Notes under the pieces: model-generated
What the model was told of the DNA's origin: nothing
The model's input: only the letters and a program-made list of their open reading frames with translations
Database searches by the model: none
Made by a program: the position numbers and the translations under genes
Source: Herbaspirillum sp. ST 5-3
GTDB lineage: Bacteria > Pseudomonadota > Gammaproteobacteria > Burkholderiales > Burkholderiaceae_D
Assembly: GCF_004804275.1 (NCBI RefSeq)
Contig: NZ_STGI01000003.1
Location: 124,001 to 188,000, forward strand
Reading direction: 5' to 3'
DNA: 64,000 nt
In this document: positions 1 to 8,318 of the stretch, piece by piece
Numbering within the stretch: position 1 is the first letter of the stretch
How the letters are laid out: each line of letters begins with the position of its first letter

Positions 1-1587
1 GCGGCGCCGCGCCTGCCTGATCCGAAATTCGAGACAGGCAAAGTTGTCGATATCAATAGTTTCAAGGAAAAATGGACTGTCGGCGTGGCCGAATGGTGGA
101 ACCTGGTGCTCAAGGACTGCACCCCGGAATGGGCGGAGAAAATCACCACGATCCCCGCCAAAGACATCCGGGCCGTCGCGCTAGAATTCGGCTCAACCAA
201 GCCGGCGGTAGCCTTGTTCGAACGCGGCGCTTCCGCGCATACCAATGGCGTCTATAACGGCATGGCCATTCACGCCCTCAATGCGCTGACCGGCAACATG
301 TTTGCCAAGGGCGGCATCCGCGGCTACCAGATGAAGACCGCATGGGCCAAGCTGCCGATCAATGTCGACGACTACATGGACGACTACGCCAAGTCGCCGG
401 ATCGCAAGAAACCGCGCCAGGACGGCGCCAAGAGCGCCAAGTGGCCACTGGTGAAGAACATGCGGCAGGAGAGCGCCATCAACCAATTGAATGGCGACCC
501 GTACAAGCTGGATACGGTCATTTTCTATATGACCGGGCCGGTTTTCTCGGGGCCGGACTGCACCAAGTGGGAAGAGGCGATGCGTCAGATGTACGTGATC
601 GATACCTCTCCGTATCCCGGTGAAACGGCGATTTTTGCAGACCTAATCCTGCCTGATAATACGTACCTGGAACGTCTGCAGATTGCCGACACCTACCCGT
701 ACGAAGGCTACCCGATCTCCATGATCCGTACGCCGGCGATCAAGCCCTTGTACGACACCAAGTCTTTCGGCGACGTCATCATCGAAGTCGGCAAGCGCAT
801 CAAGGGACCGACCTCGGAGTATTACAAGAAAATCGGCAACACCGAAAACATTATCAAGTGGATGTGCGAGGGCTTCAAAGACAAGCCGGGCGACAATGGT
901 GTCAACGACTTCGAGAGCTTCAAGGCCAAGGGCGTCTGGTACCGCAAACCCTATGTCTACCTGCAAAAGAACGGGGTGTTTTACGAGTGGGACGGCAAGG
1001 GATACAACAAGGTGCTGACGCAGGAAGAGGTCAAGGAAAAATTGTTGCCCACCCCGACGGGAAAATTCGAGATCAAGGTGTCCGAACTCGAGCATCATGC
1101 CGACTATGTGAACAAGCATTTCGGGTTGTCGGCCGAACTCGCGCCATTCCCGCAATGGATTGAGCCTAAGCACCCGGGCGGCGGCGACCTACACCTTATT
1201 TCACCCAAACTCGCCGCGCAGGCGGAGGGGCGCGGGGCCAATCTGCCGCACGTGTCGGCGATGATTCAGCCGACGCAAGGCGGCAACCGCAATGTCTACC
1301 TCGAAATCCACCCGGAGACTGCGAAAAAGCGCGGCATCGCCGATGGCGACCGGGTCCGCATCAAGAACGAAGTCGGCCAGATCGAGGCCCTCGTCCGCGT
1401 GTACAACGGCATCCGACCCGATACTGTCGCGCTGCCGATGATTCACGGGCATTGGGCGCAAGGACGTTGGGCCAAAGCGCCGCGCATGCCGTCCGGCAGC
1501 CCCAACGAGCTGGTGGCCAATGTGTCCGAACCGCTTTCCGGACTGGCTTGCTTCCATACCGGCAAAGTGTTCGTCGAAAAAATCTAA
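1..1587 (+). CDS. Molybdopterin oxidoreductase catalytic subunit, 5'-truncated by window edge
   Basis: The reading frame is open from the first base and the coding sequence starts upstream of the window. A GTG at 85 is internal, since residues encoded before it continue the same protein. The visible 528 residues are the C-terminal part of a DMSO-reductase-family subunit. Seen: the conserved stretch with ILPDNTYLER (around visible residue 220) and a C-terminal molybdopterin-dinucleotide-binding beta-barrel domain (about visible residues 395-528; HPETAKKRGIADGDRVRIKN, then HGHWAQGRW). The N-terminal Fe-S cysteines, the Mo ligand and any Tat signal lie outside. A ferredoxin subunit and an NrfD anchor follow at once, so this is the catalytic chain of a three-subunit membrane-bound enzyme. 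Family knowledge allows tetrathionate, thiosulfate, polysulfide, sulfite or arsenic oxyanion substrates; the visible part does not decide. Confidence 0.9.
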   Translation, partial: AAPRLPDPKFETGKVVDINSFKEKWTVGVAEWWNLVLKDCTPEWAEKITTIPAKDIRAVALEFGSTKPAVALFERGASAHTNGVYNGMAIHALNALTGNMFAKGGIRGYQMKTAWAKLPINVDDYMDDYAKSPDRKKPRQDGAKSAKWPLVKNMRQESAINQLNGDPYKLDTVIFYMTGPVFSGPDCTKWEEAMRQMYVIDTSPYPGETAIFADLILPDNTYLERLQIADTYPYEGYPISMIRTPAIKPLYDTKSFGDVIIEVGKRIKGPTSEYYKKIGNTENIIKWMCEGFKDKPGDNGVNDFESFKAKGVWYRKPYVYLQKNGVFYEWDGKGYNKVLTQEEVKEKLLPTPTGKFEIKVSELEHHADYVNKHFGLSAELAPFPQWIEPKHPGGGDLHLISPKLAAQAEGRGANLPHVSAMIQPTQGGNRNVYLEIHPETAKKRGIADGDRVRIKNEVGQIEALVRVYNGIRPDTVALPMIHGHWAQGRWAKAPRMPSGSPNELVANVSEPLSGLACFHTGKVFVEKI

Positions 1588-1607
1588 CGAATTAAGGAAT
1601 CTCTATC

Positions 1608-2384
1608 ATGGCTAAGTGGGGAATGGTCATCGACCTTGAAAAATGCACCGGCTGCCAGGCATGCACCATCGCCTGTGGCATGGAAAACAACCGGCTGCCC
1701 GGCGAACATTGGCAGGACGTGATTTTCTTTAACGAAGGCGAATACCCGAGCACCCAGCTCAAGTGGTTTCCGCGTCCGTGCCAGCACTGCGAGAAGCCGT
1801 CCTGTATTGCGGTGTGCCCGACCAAGGCCACCTACAAGAACGAGGATGGCTTCGTTCTGATCGACTGGAACCGTTGCATCGGTTGCAAGTACTGCATGGT
1901 CGCCTGTCCATACGGCGTGCGTTTCTATACCGAGGAAAAGCCGAATTACGGCGGCCCGGACATGAAGCAGGTCTTCAAGAGCCAAGACGCGCATTCGTGG
2001 AGCCCGCCCTGGAAAATGCCCGATGCGAAAGAAGACTGGGCGCATGGCGTGGGCGTGCAACCGCACGATGTGGTGTCGAAATGTACCTTCTGTTACCACC
2101 GCGTCAGCAAGGCGCCGAAGGGAACCGCCGATCTCGATCCGAGCAATCCGGCGCAGCGCGAATATACGCCGGCCTGCGTGGTGACGTGCGCGCCGAGCGC
2201 GCGCTTCTTCGGTGATCTGTCGAACCCGACTTCCGAAGTGTCGAAAATGATCGCCAACAAGAAGGGCGTTCGGCTGCTGGATCAGTTGGGTAACAAGCCC
2301 CAGGTGTATTACCTCACCGGAAAAGCCGGCGCTGTCCCGAGCAACCGCGCCAAAGACGACAACGACGGCAACGATAAGGCTTAA
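1608..2384 (+). CDS. Four-cluster ferredoxin-type electron-transfer subunit of the molybdoenzyme
   Basis: 258 residues with the cysteine pattern of the DmsB/PsrB/TtrB family. The first motif is C13-x2-C16-x2-C19-x3-C23. Further groups are CQHCEKPSC...C, CIGCKYCMVAC and a split fourth group (CTFC ... CVVTC), enough for four [4Fe-4S] clusters. It should pass electrons between the catalytic subunit and the NrfD anchor. No signal peptide is seen; such subunits are usually co-exported with the catalytic chain. It starts 20 bases after the preceding stop, with a TAAGGA ribosome site, and is followed 12 bases later by the anchor gene. The C-terminus ends in a charged Asp/Asn-rich tail (KDDNDGNDKA). 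Confidence 0.92.
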   Translation: MAKWGMVIDLEKCTGCQACTIACGMENNRLPGEHWQDVIFFNEGEYPSTQLKWFPRPCQHCEKPSCIAVCPTKATYKNEDGFVLIDWNRCIGCKYCMVACPYGVRFYTEEKPNYGGPDMKQVFKSQDAHSWSPPWKMPDAKEDWAHGVGVQPHDVVSKCTFCYHRVSKAPKGTADLDPSNPAQREYTPACVVTCAPSARFFGDLSNPTSEVSKMIANKKGVRLLDQLGNKPQVYYLTGKAGAVPSNRAKDDNDGNDKA

Positions 2385-2396
2385 GGAGAATAAATC

Positions 2397-3674
2397 ATGA
2401 TTAGAGAACCCAAGGACTTTGGCGAAGCGTTCCGCGCGCTCGGTGATTTATGGCGCTCGGAGGGTACGATGCGTTTTCTCTGGATTTGCCTTAACCTCGG
2501 CAAGCAGCCTTCCGCTGCCGGCAGGTGGTGGTTTGCTTCGCTGTTGGCGCTGGCGGTGAGTTTCGGCTTCGCGATGTATCAGTTGATTTTTGTCGGGCAC
2601 GCCTCGTTCAATACATCGAGTAACGGGGTGGTATGGGGGCTGCCGATTGCTTCCTACGCGTTCTTCGTCCTGACCTCGTCGGGTCTGACGATGATCGCCT
2701 CGCTGGCCACGGTGTTCGGATTCACCCAGTTCTATCCGATCGCCAAGCGCTGCATATGGATTGCGATCATCACCCTGATCGCTGGCTTCTCCCAACTGAT
2801 ACTTGAGCTCGGGCATCCGTTCCGCCTGCTCTGGGCGGTGCCTACCGGACTGCAGGTGATGAGCCCGATGTTCTGGATGGGCGTGTTTTATTCCATTGAC
2901 CTGTGCCTGCTGCTGGTGGAGTTCTATCTGCTTTGGCGCAAGGATTGGGATAGCCCGTTAAGCCATATGGTCGCCCGTCTCGGCTTCATCGCCGTGATCC
3001 TGGCCTCCGGCATGCTGGGACTGGTGTTTGGCTCGATGGCGATGCGTCCGATGTGGTATGGGTCGTTCACTTCGATCTTCTTCATGTTGACGGCGGCGTT
3101 GTCCGGGGCTGCGGCAATCGTGCTGACCACCTATATGGCATATGGCTTCGACCGCAACAAGATGCCGGCCAGATTGAAGGAGATGGCGTCGGGACGCGAT
3201 CTTCCGATGTTGTTCGCCACGCTGATCGGCCTCACGCTGGTCATGATCCTGACGCGCTTCTGGACCGGCTTGTGGAGCAATCTCGACGGCCTGGAAGGGT
3301 TCAAGGCGCTGGTCAAGAATCCTCTATTCCATATCGAAGTATGGTTGTGCTTCGGCGTGCCGTTCCTGCTGATGATCTCCAGGTCGATGCAGCGCGATCC
3401 CAGCAAACAAATTCTGGCGGCTGCGTTGGTTCTGGCGGGCCTGTTTATCAATCGCTATGAATTCATCATCGGCGGACAGATGGTGCCAATGTTCAAGGGA
3501 ACGTGGGCATTTAGTGTCGCACCTTATGTGCCGTCCGTTACGGAATGGGCGCTGGCGGTGGTTGGCATCGGAATTGCGCTCGCGTTGTACGCGCTTGGTG
3601 AAACGCTGTTCGAGCTGAGTGATACGCATCCCGAGTCTGAGATGCTGCCCGAAGGGAAGATGGTTCATTCTTGA
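2397..3674 (+). CDS. nrfD: NrfD/PsrC-type membrane anchor subunit
   Basis: 425 residues with about ten hydrophobic segments, from WWFASLLALAVSF (about residue 43) to ALAVVGIGIALALYAL near the end. This is the topology of the NrfD/PsrC quinone-interacting anchor family. It would link the periplasmic or membrane-facing molybdoenzyme to the quinone pool. An AAGGAG site lies eight bases before the ATG. It is the third gene of the enzyme operon. The protein is longer than short DmsC-type anchors and fits the ten-helix NrfD class. The symbol denotes the family, not a role in nitrite reduction. Confidence 0.88.
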   Translation: MIREPKDFGEAFRALGDLWRSEGTMRFLWICLNLGKQPSAAGRWWFASLLALAVSFGFAMYQLIFVGHASFNTSSNGVVWGLPIASYAFFVLTSSGLTMIASLATVFGFTQFYPIAKRCIWIAIITLIAGFSQLILELGHPFRLLWAVPTGLQVMSPMFWMGVFYSIDLCLLLVEFYLLWRKDWDSPLSHMVARLGFIAVILASGMLGLVFGSMAMRPMWYGSFTSIFFMLTAALSGAAAIVLTTYMAYGFDRNKMPARLKEMASGRDLPMLFATLIGLTLVMILTRFWTGLWSNLDGLEGFKALVKNPLFHIEVWLCFGVPFLLMISRSMQRDPSKQILAAALVLAGLFINRYEFIIGGQMVPMFKGTWAFSVAPYVPSVTEWALAVVGIGIALALYALGETLFELSDTHPESEMLPEGKMVHS

Positions 3675-3690
3675 TCCATAGGGCAATTTT

Positions 3691-3725
3691 CCGGCGGGGG
3701 ATGGAAGAAATTTCCCGCCGGCTTT
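3691..3725 (+). terminator. Hairpin between anchor gene and chaperone gene
   Basis: CCGGCGGG (3691-3698) pairs exactly with CCCGCCGG (3714-3721) around a 15-base loop and is followed by CTTTCC. The poly-T tract is short, so it is more likely a partial terminator or a 3' stabilising stem that lowers expression of the downstream chaperone relative to the enzyme subunits than a full stop. Confidence 0.5.
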
Positions 3726-3737
3726 CCGAGACAATCC

Positions 3738-4559
3738 ATGAATACCATAGAAATAGCCGATTCCGTCTGCCATATCCTGGCCAATGCCTTTATGCCGCCG
3801 GCGTCGCCGGGCATTCTGCACGCGTTTAGAACTGACCTCGCGGAAGATCTCGCCGCGCTCGCCGAGGAGGAAGCGCTGGATATCGGGAATCATGTCGCCG
3901 CGTTGCGCGCTGCGTTAAGCGTATTCCAGGACGACGAGGCGCTGCTGGTTCACTACAGCCGCCTGTTTCTGGTGCCACCGATGCGGGCGCGGCTGAACCT
4001 TGGGTGCTATCTCGACGGCTCGCTCAACGGGCCAGCGATCGACGCAATCGAATACCTGCTGGGGCGCTATGGCGTCGGAAAACAGGAGGATTTCCGCGAT
4101 CTGCCCGATCACGTCTCTTGCCTGCTTGAGTTTCTGGGGATGTTGAGCGACATGCCGGAGACGGATGCAGACCGGGTGCAACTGGCGCAGTACTTCCTGC
4201 TGCCGGGATTGACGTCAATGACACAAGCGATCGAAGAGGACGGCGATGTCGATTCGCCGTATTTGCACCTGGCGCGGATCGCGCTCACGCTGTTGCAACA
4301 AATGTTCCCCGCCGATGAGGCAACGCGCAACGATCGACGCGAGAAGCGCAGGAAGGCACGCCTGGATCTGAACAAGGGCATATGGCGAAATTGCGGTGCC
4401 TGCGGCAAGCCCTATGCACGGGAAAAGGAAATCCAAATCATGGCCAAGGCGTTGCAACTGCAGGGCCTGCCTGCCGAGCACCTTAGCATCTGTCCTGACT
4501 GCCGGAGCGGATCGCAAAAGTGGTTTTCTCCAGGTCACAACACGTGTGCAGGAGGGTGA
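3738..4559 (+). CDS. TorD/DmsD-like molybdoenzyme chaperone with C-terminal zinc-ribbon-like tail
   Basis: 273 residues. The first two-thirds resemble the all-helical TorD family, which binds the twin-arginine leader of a molybdoenzyme and holds it for cofactor insertion (hydrophobic and acidic helices around VHYSRLFLVPP, residues 71-81, and LEFLGMLSDM near 135). TorD proteins are usually about 200 residues. Here about 60-70 extra residues carry CGAC near residue 220 and CPDC near 253, a spacing that could bind zinc or iron. Position just after the enzyme genes supports a dedicated chaperone. The tail is an observation; its function is unknown. The ribosome site before the ATG is weak. Confidence 0.78.
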   Translation: MNTIEIADSVCHILANAFMPPASPGILHAFRTDLAEDLAALAEEEALDIGNHVAALRAALSVFQDDEALLVHYSRLFLVPPMRARLNLGCYLDGSLNGPAIDAIEYLLGRYGVGKQEDFRDLPDHVSCLLEFLGMLSDMPETDADRVQLAQYFLLPGLTSMTQAIEEDGDVDSPYLHLARIALTLLQQMFPADEATRNDRREKRRKARLDLNKGIWRNCGACGKPYAREKEIQIMAKALQLQGLPAEHLSICPDCRSGSQKWFSPGHNTCAGG

Positions 4560-4620
4560 TCTTTTCTGAACGTTAGGGGGATTGAACAAGCCATCGTTTT
4601 GCGCATGCTGAGGAGGCACC

Positions 4621-5289
4621 ATGCAGGAGATAAAACGCATCCTGTCCGAGACGCCGCTTTTCCAGTCGCTGAGCCCGTATCAACTAGGCATGATCGCCGC
4701 CGGGGCGCGCGTTATTCATGCCACTGCCGAAACCTCCGTGATATGTCCCGGAGATGCAGCGGACGGTATGTTCGTGATTGGAGATGGGCAAGTCAGAATC
4801 GGGTTTGAGCTTTGCAATGGCGGTGAAAGGATTATTGCGATCCTGGGGATGAAGCAATGTTTCGGATTAGGCGAGATGCTGCTGGAACGGCGGTATCTGA
4901 CGTTCGGACGGATGACGCGGGATTCGGTGCTGTTGCATGTCAACCGACCATGCATCACTGCGGTCGTCAGAGAGAACTTCGCGTTCACGCATGCCTTGCT
5001 GTCGCACCTTGGAAACCAGTTCCATGCGCTTTTGCGCGACATTGAAAGTCATGCGCTGCATAGCGCGAGACAGCGCATCGCAGACTATCTGTTGCGGCAA
5101 CAGCGTCAGGCGCCCGGTGACTGCATCGAGCTGGTCGCCTGTAAGGCATTGATTGCGGCGCGACTCAGCCTGGCGCCGACGACCTTCTCCCGGGAGTTGC
5201 AAGGGCTTTGCGGCGAAGGCGTGATTTCCGTGGCGGGGCGGCGAGTGAGGATACTGAATGAAGAAAGAATGCAATCTTTGCTGCAGTAA
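4621..5289 (+). CDS. Crp/Fnr-family transcriptional regulator
   Basis: 222 residues. An N-terminal cyclic-nucleotide-binding-like beta-barrel (residues about 12-125) includes GDAADGMFVIGDGQVRIG. A dimer helix follows, then a C-terminal winged helix with the recognition region TTFSRELQGLCGEGVI (about residues 188-203). The N-terminal cysteine cluster of oxygen-sensing FNR is absent, so a [4Fe-4S] switch like FNR is unlikely; scattered cysteines (42, 67, 80, 110) remain. A GAGGAGG site precedes the ATG. Lying between the enzyme/chaperone genes and tatA-moaA, it is the likely local regulator of the molybdoenzyme cluster, but no binding site was identified. Confidence 0.85.
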   Translation: MQEIKRILSETPLFQSLSPYQLGMIAAGARVIHATAETSVICPGDAADGMFVIGDGQVRIGFELCNGGERIIAILGMKQCFGLGEMLLERRYLTFGRMTRDSVLLHVNRPCITAVVRENFAFTHALLSHLGNQFHALLRDIESHALHSARQRIADYLLRQQRQAPGDCIELVACKALIAARLSLAPTTFSRELQGLCGEGVISVAGRRVRILNEERMQSLLQ

Positions 5290-5345
5290 GCGGCAAAGTG
5301 ACTTGAAATTGAAACAGGCGCTGCGGCGTCAGGCAAGGAGTAATG

Positions 5346-5504
5346 ATGGGCGAATTTAGCATCTGGCACTGGTTGATTGTGCTCGTGATTGTCATGCTGG
5401 TGTTTGGAACAAAACGCGTTGCCAGCATGGGATCGGACCTGGGTAAGGCGGTCAAGGGCTTTAACGATGGCTTGAAAAGCGAAACGAACAAGCCCGCCGA
5501 GTGA
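5346..5504 (+). CDS. tatA: Very short TatA-like twin-arginine translocase component
   Basis: 52 residues starting [20 protein letters not shown], the TatA signature: a short periplasmic N-terminus, one membrane helix, a hinge FGTKR, then an amphipathic helix ([18 protein letters not shown]). Most TatA proteins are 70-90 residues, so the tail is much shortened. ATG occurs at both 5343 and 5346. The AAGGAG at 5335-5340 is five bases from the second and only two from the first, so 5346 is chosen. Its place between the regulator and moaA suggests a pore subunit dedicated to export of the neighbouring molybdoenzyme. A perfect 7-bp hairpin (5492-5511) spans the stop codon. Confidence 0.85.
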   Translation: MGEFSIWHWLIVLVIVMLVFGTKRVASMGSDLGKAVKGFNDGLKSETNKPAE

Positions 5505-5552
5505 GGCGGGCACACGTGACGCCATGATCTGGGTGTAGAGGAGGAAATCGCG

Positions 5553-6524
5553 ATGTTAACCGACGGATTCGGTAGAACGATCGAATATTTGCGGCTGTCA
5601 GTAACCGACCGCTGTGATTTGCGGTGCAGTTACTGTCTGCCGAAAGGCTTTCATGGATTCGAGGAGCCGGCGCATTGGTTGAGCTTTGACGAGATTGAGC
5701 GCGTGGTGCGCGTGTTTGCACGCTTGGGCGTCCAGCGTATCCGTCTCACCGGCGGCGAGCCGCTGATGCGGAAAAATCTGCCGGAACTGGCCGCACGCAT
5801 TTCCGCCACCCCCGGCATCAGCGATCTGTCGCTCTCCACCAATGCCACCCAACTGGAGAAACACGCGCACGCGCTACGCGCGGCAGGCGTCACCCGGCTG
5901 AATGTCAGCATCGATTCGCTGGACCCGGGCCGGTTTGCCGCCATTACCCAGCGCGATGTGCTGCAGCAGGTGCTGCGCGGCCTGGATGCCGCGCGCCGCG
6001 AGGGATTCAGCCCGATCAAGATCAACATGGTCGCTATGGCTGGCATTACCGATGAAGAGATCGATACCATGGTCGCCTTCTGCATGGAACAGGGATTCAT
6101 TTTGCGCCTGATCGAGGTAATGCCTGTCGGCGAATCGGGCAGGAATACCGGCATGCTTGAACTGGGGCCGACACAGAAGCGCTTGCGCGTGCGTTTCGGC
6201 CTGGTCGACGGCATCGTGCCCGGCGCCGGACCCGCCCGGTACCTGGTATCGCAAGACCGGCGGTTTCAAATCGGCTTCATTACCCCCATCTCACAACATT
6301 TTTGCGCCACCTGCAACCGGGTCAGGCTGGGCGTGGACGGCACGCTCTATCTGTGCCTGGGACAGAACGACACGCTCGAACTGCGAACACCGTTACGCGA
6401 TGGATGCAGTGACGGCGAGCTGGAAGCACTGATACGCGCGGCGATTCTGCGCAAGCCGCTACGGCATGAATTTAAGGAACAGCCCTCTCAAATCGTCCGC
6501 TTCATGTCGTCCGTTGGCGGATAG
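5553..6524 (+). CDS. moaA: GTP 3',8-cyclase MoaA, molybdenum cofactor synthesis
   Basis: 323 residues. It is a radical-SAM enzyme that performs the first step of molybdopterin synthesis (GTP to 3',8-cyclo-GTP). The N-terminal cluster CDLRCSYC gives C21, C25 and C28. The second, substrate-binding cluster is C251-x2-C254 ... C268 in CATCNRVRLGVDGTLYLC. The required C-terminal Gly-Gly is present (SSVGG). Length matches the family. The start has an excellent AGGAGG site eight to nine bases upstream. As an extra copy beside a molybdoenzyme operon it probably boosts cofactor supply when that enzyme is made; whether a housekeeping moaA exists elsewhere cannot be seen. Confidence 0.96.
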   Translation: MLTDGFGRTIEYLRLSVTDRCDLRCSYCLPKGFHGFEEPAHWLSFDEIERVVRVFARLGVQRIRLTGGEPLMRKNLPELAARISATPGISDLSLSTNATQLEKHAHALRAAGVTRLNVSIDSLDPGRFAAITQRDVLQQVLRGLDAARREGFSPIKINMVAMAGITDEEIDTMVAFCMEQGFILRLIEVMPVGESGRNTGMLELGPTQKRLRVRFGLVDGIVPGAGPARYLVSQDRRFQIGFITPISQHFCATCNRVRLGVDGTLYLCLGQNDTLELRTPLRDGCSDGELEALIRAAILRKPLRHEFKEQPSQIVRFMSSVGG

Positions 6525-6562
6525 GAGGCAGGCTGCATCGAGATTTTTACCTGGAGGAGCGA

Positions 6563-6850
6563 ATGACACCGAATGGCGTGCCGGCAGATCTTTCCAACGT
6601 CTATTCTGCCCAATTCGGCAGCGTAGCCGTGGAGATGGGCTTTATCACGGAAGCCCAATTGCAGGAAGCGATGGCTATTCATCTGTGCGCAAAGCAGCAA
6701 ATACCCGGATATACGCGCTTGGTGCCCACCATTTTGTTCGAGGAAGGCTGGATGACTGCTGCGCAAGTCGAGCAAGTGCTGGATGCCATTCTAAAAGACG
6801 TGGGAACGGGAAATGACAGCAAGTCGTTCGATGCCTCTGGCAATATCTAG
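6563..6850 (+). CDS. Small protein resembling the GspE/PilB N-terminal (MshEN-like) domain
   Basis: 95 residues. The stretch SVAVEMGFITEAQLQEAMAI (about residues 20-39) and the later ILFEEGWMTAAQVEQVLDAIL look like the two helical motifs of the N-terminal domain of type II secretion/type IV pilus ATPases, a fold also found alone in small regulatory or c-di-GMP-binding proteins. A TGGAGGAG site precedes the ATG. Its 3' end overlaps the longest form of the next reading frame. Assignment to a domain is from memory of the motif; function is unknown. Confidence 0.6.
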   Translation: MTPNGVPADLSNVYSAQFGSVAVEMGFITEAQLQEAMAIHLCAKQQIPGYTRLVPTILFEEGWMTAAQVEQVLDAILKDVGTGNDSKSFDASGNI

Positions 6851-6869
6851 CGAACGCAAGCTAGACGCG

Positions 6870-7343
6870 ATGTGCGTATCCAACAAAGGAATGGCTGCGG
6901 TGCAGGCGTTGGTTGATGTGGCATTGCATCAGGGGGACGGTTACGTAGTCCTGTCTGCGGTCGGCGCACGGCTGATGTTATCGGCCTCGTATGTAGAGCA
7001 GATTTTCGCGACGCTGCGCAGGCATGGCTTTGTCGTGGGAACGCGAGGGCCGGGAGGTGGTTACAGACTGGCCCATTCGGCTGAACTGATCAGGGTGTCC
7101 GACATCATATTGGCGATGCAAGAGTCGCGCACTGTCGAGCATAGGCGTAAACATGAATGGCAGGATGGTCATTCTGGCCGAGATGCGACAGGTATGGTCT
7201 ACGCACTATCCATCACCTTGAACAGGAAAATATTCGAATTTCTCGATTCGGTATCGCTAATGGACCTGATAGAGGGAACTGGTCTGGATGGCGTCTCCAG
7301 CAGGGGGCGACGTACGAGGAAAAAGACTGGCGCGACCCACTAA
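6870..7343 (+). CDS. Rrf2-family transcriptional regulator lacking Fe-S cysteines
   Basis: 157 residues from the ATG at 6870; the frame is open back to an ATG at 6813, which would overlap the preceding gene. The later start is preferred because Rrf2 proteins begin close to the K-G-x-x-A-V segment (here SNKGMAAVQALVDVALH). The winged helix contains LSASYVEQIFATLRRHGFV and the wing signature RGPGGGYRLA, highly typical of Rrf2/IscR. The three cluster cysteines of IscR and NsrR are absent; that region (ESRTVEHRRKHEW) has none. The protein therefore cannot bind a cluster in the usual way and may sense another signal. The C-terminus is basic (RGRRTRKKTG). Confidence 0.82.
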   Translation: MCVSNKGMAAVQALVDVALHQGDGYVVLSAVGARLMLSASYVEQIFATLRRHGFVVGTRGPGGGYRLAHSAELIRVSDIILAMQESRTVEHRRKHEWQDGHSGRDATGMVYALSITLNRKIFEFLDSVSLMDLIEGTGLDGVSSRGRRTRKKTGATH

Positions 7344-7400
7344 TGCCGACCACCTTTCAGCATGGACGCAAGAATTCAGTGATTGAAAGCGAGGATAAGA

Positions 7401-8078
7401 ATGTCTCCTATTCCAGACTGGTGTCGACATGAACAAGCCGGGTGCAAGCAAATCGATGCGGTGCAGTCGCCATGTTGCATGGTCTCGTCCGTGCCCGAAC
7501 CCGATCTCAGCGACTTGGCACAGCGCCTCATTTGCGCGCGCCATAATGTGTCGCCAAGGCGGTTGGCAGCGCCTGGGCCGTCCATTGCGCAAATCCTGTG
7601 CTTGCTCCGTGCCGCTGCGGCGGCACCGGATCATGACCGGCTGACACCATGGCGTTTCGTGATCGTTCCCAATGACAAACGTGCATCGCTGGCCGCCGCG
7701 TTTGCTTCTGCATTGGCTGACAATGCTCCGGACGCAACGCAGGACCAAATCTCCGCTGCACAGGAAAAAGCGTACCGGGCGCCGTTCATGATGGTGGCAA
7801 TTGCACGACTGCAAAGCCAAAAAGCATCCGACATCCCTGAATTCGAGCGGTACGTATCGCTAGGCAGCGCAATCCAGAATGTCCTGCTAATGGCACATGC
7901 GATGGGGTATGGCGCTGGTCTTACCAGCGGAAAGTCCTTGCATTCGACTTATGTCCGTAAGCTTTTCCATCTCACTGAGGACGAGCAACCGGTTTGCAGC
8001 GTCAATATTGGAACTATCGTAAAACAAAAGGCGCCCCATTCTCGTCCCCATCCGCGGGAATTTGTTTCGACTCTGTGA
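7401..8078 (+). CDS. Nitroreductase-family flavoprotein
   Basis: 225 residues from ATG 7401, which has a GAGG site seven bases upstream; the frame also continues up to a TTG at 7383. It matches the NAD(P)H-dependent FMN nitroreductase family: R-R-L-A near residue 53, then the FMN-binding segment AAAAAPDHDRLTPWRFVIV (about residues 70-90), and the later GSAIQNVLLMAHAMGYGAGL, typical of the YdjA-like small subgroup. The N-terminus contains extra cysteines (C8, C15, C25, C26) not expected in the core domain. The substrate cannot be inferred. It follows the Rrf2 gene on the same strand with a short gap. Confidence 0.8.
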   Translation: MSPIPDWCRHEQAGCKQIDAVQSPCCMVSSVPEPDLSDLAQRLICARHNVSPRRLAAPGPSIAQILCLLRAAAAAPDHDRLTPWRFVIVPNDKRASLAAAFASALADNAPDATQDQISAAQEKAYRAPFMMVAIARLQSQKASDIPEFERYVSLGSAIQNVLLMAHAMGYGAGLTSGKSLHSTYVRKLFHLTEDEQPVCSVNIGTIVKQKAPHSRPHPREFVSTL

Positions 8079-8318
8079 GGCGATTTATTTGGCGCAGATC
8101 ATCAGCTTTTACCGCAGGCACGCGAAGAAGTGGTGCTTCCTGCCCTATAACGCTGACGTAGGAGGATATATTCCATCCGATATGCTCCTCATCTCGGTCT
8201 CCAGACGGCGCCGGCCAGCAGCGCGAGCGAGTTGGCCAAAAGGCCGGATCGTACCTCGAACGCGCGGCGTGTCGCGTCGATATCCGTATGGTCGTGATCA
8301 TGCGTGGTGCTGATGAAC

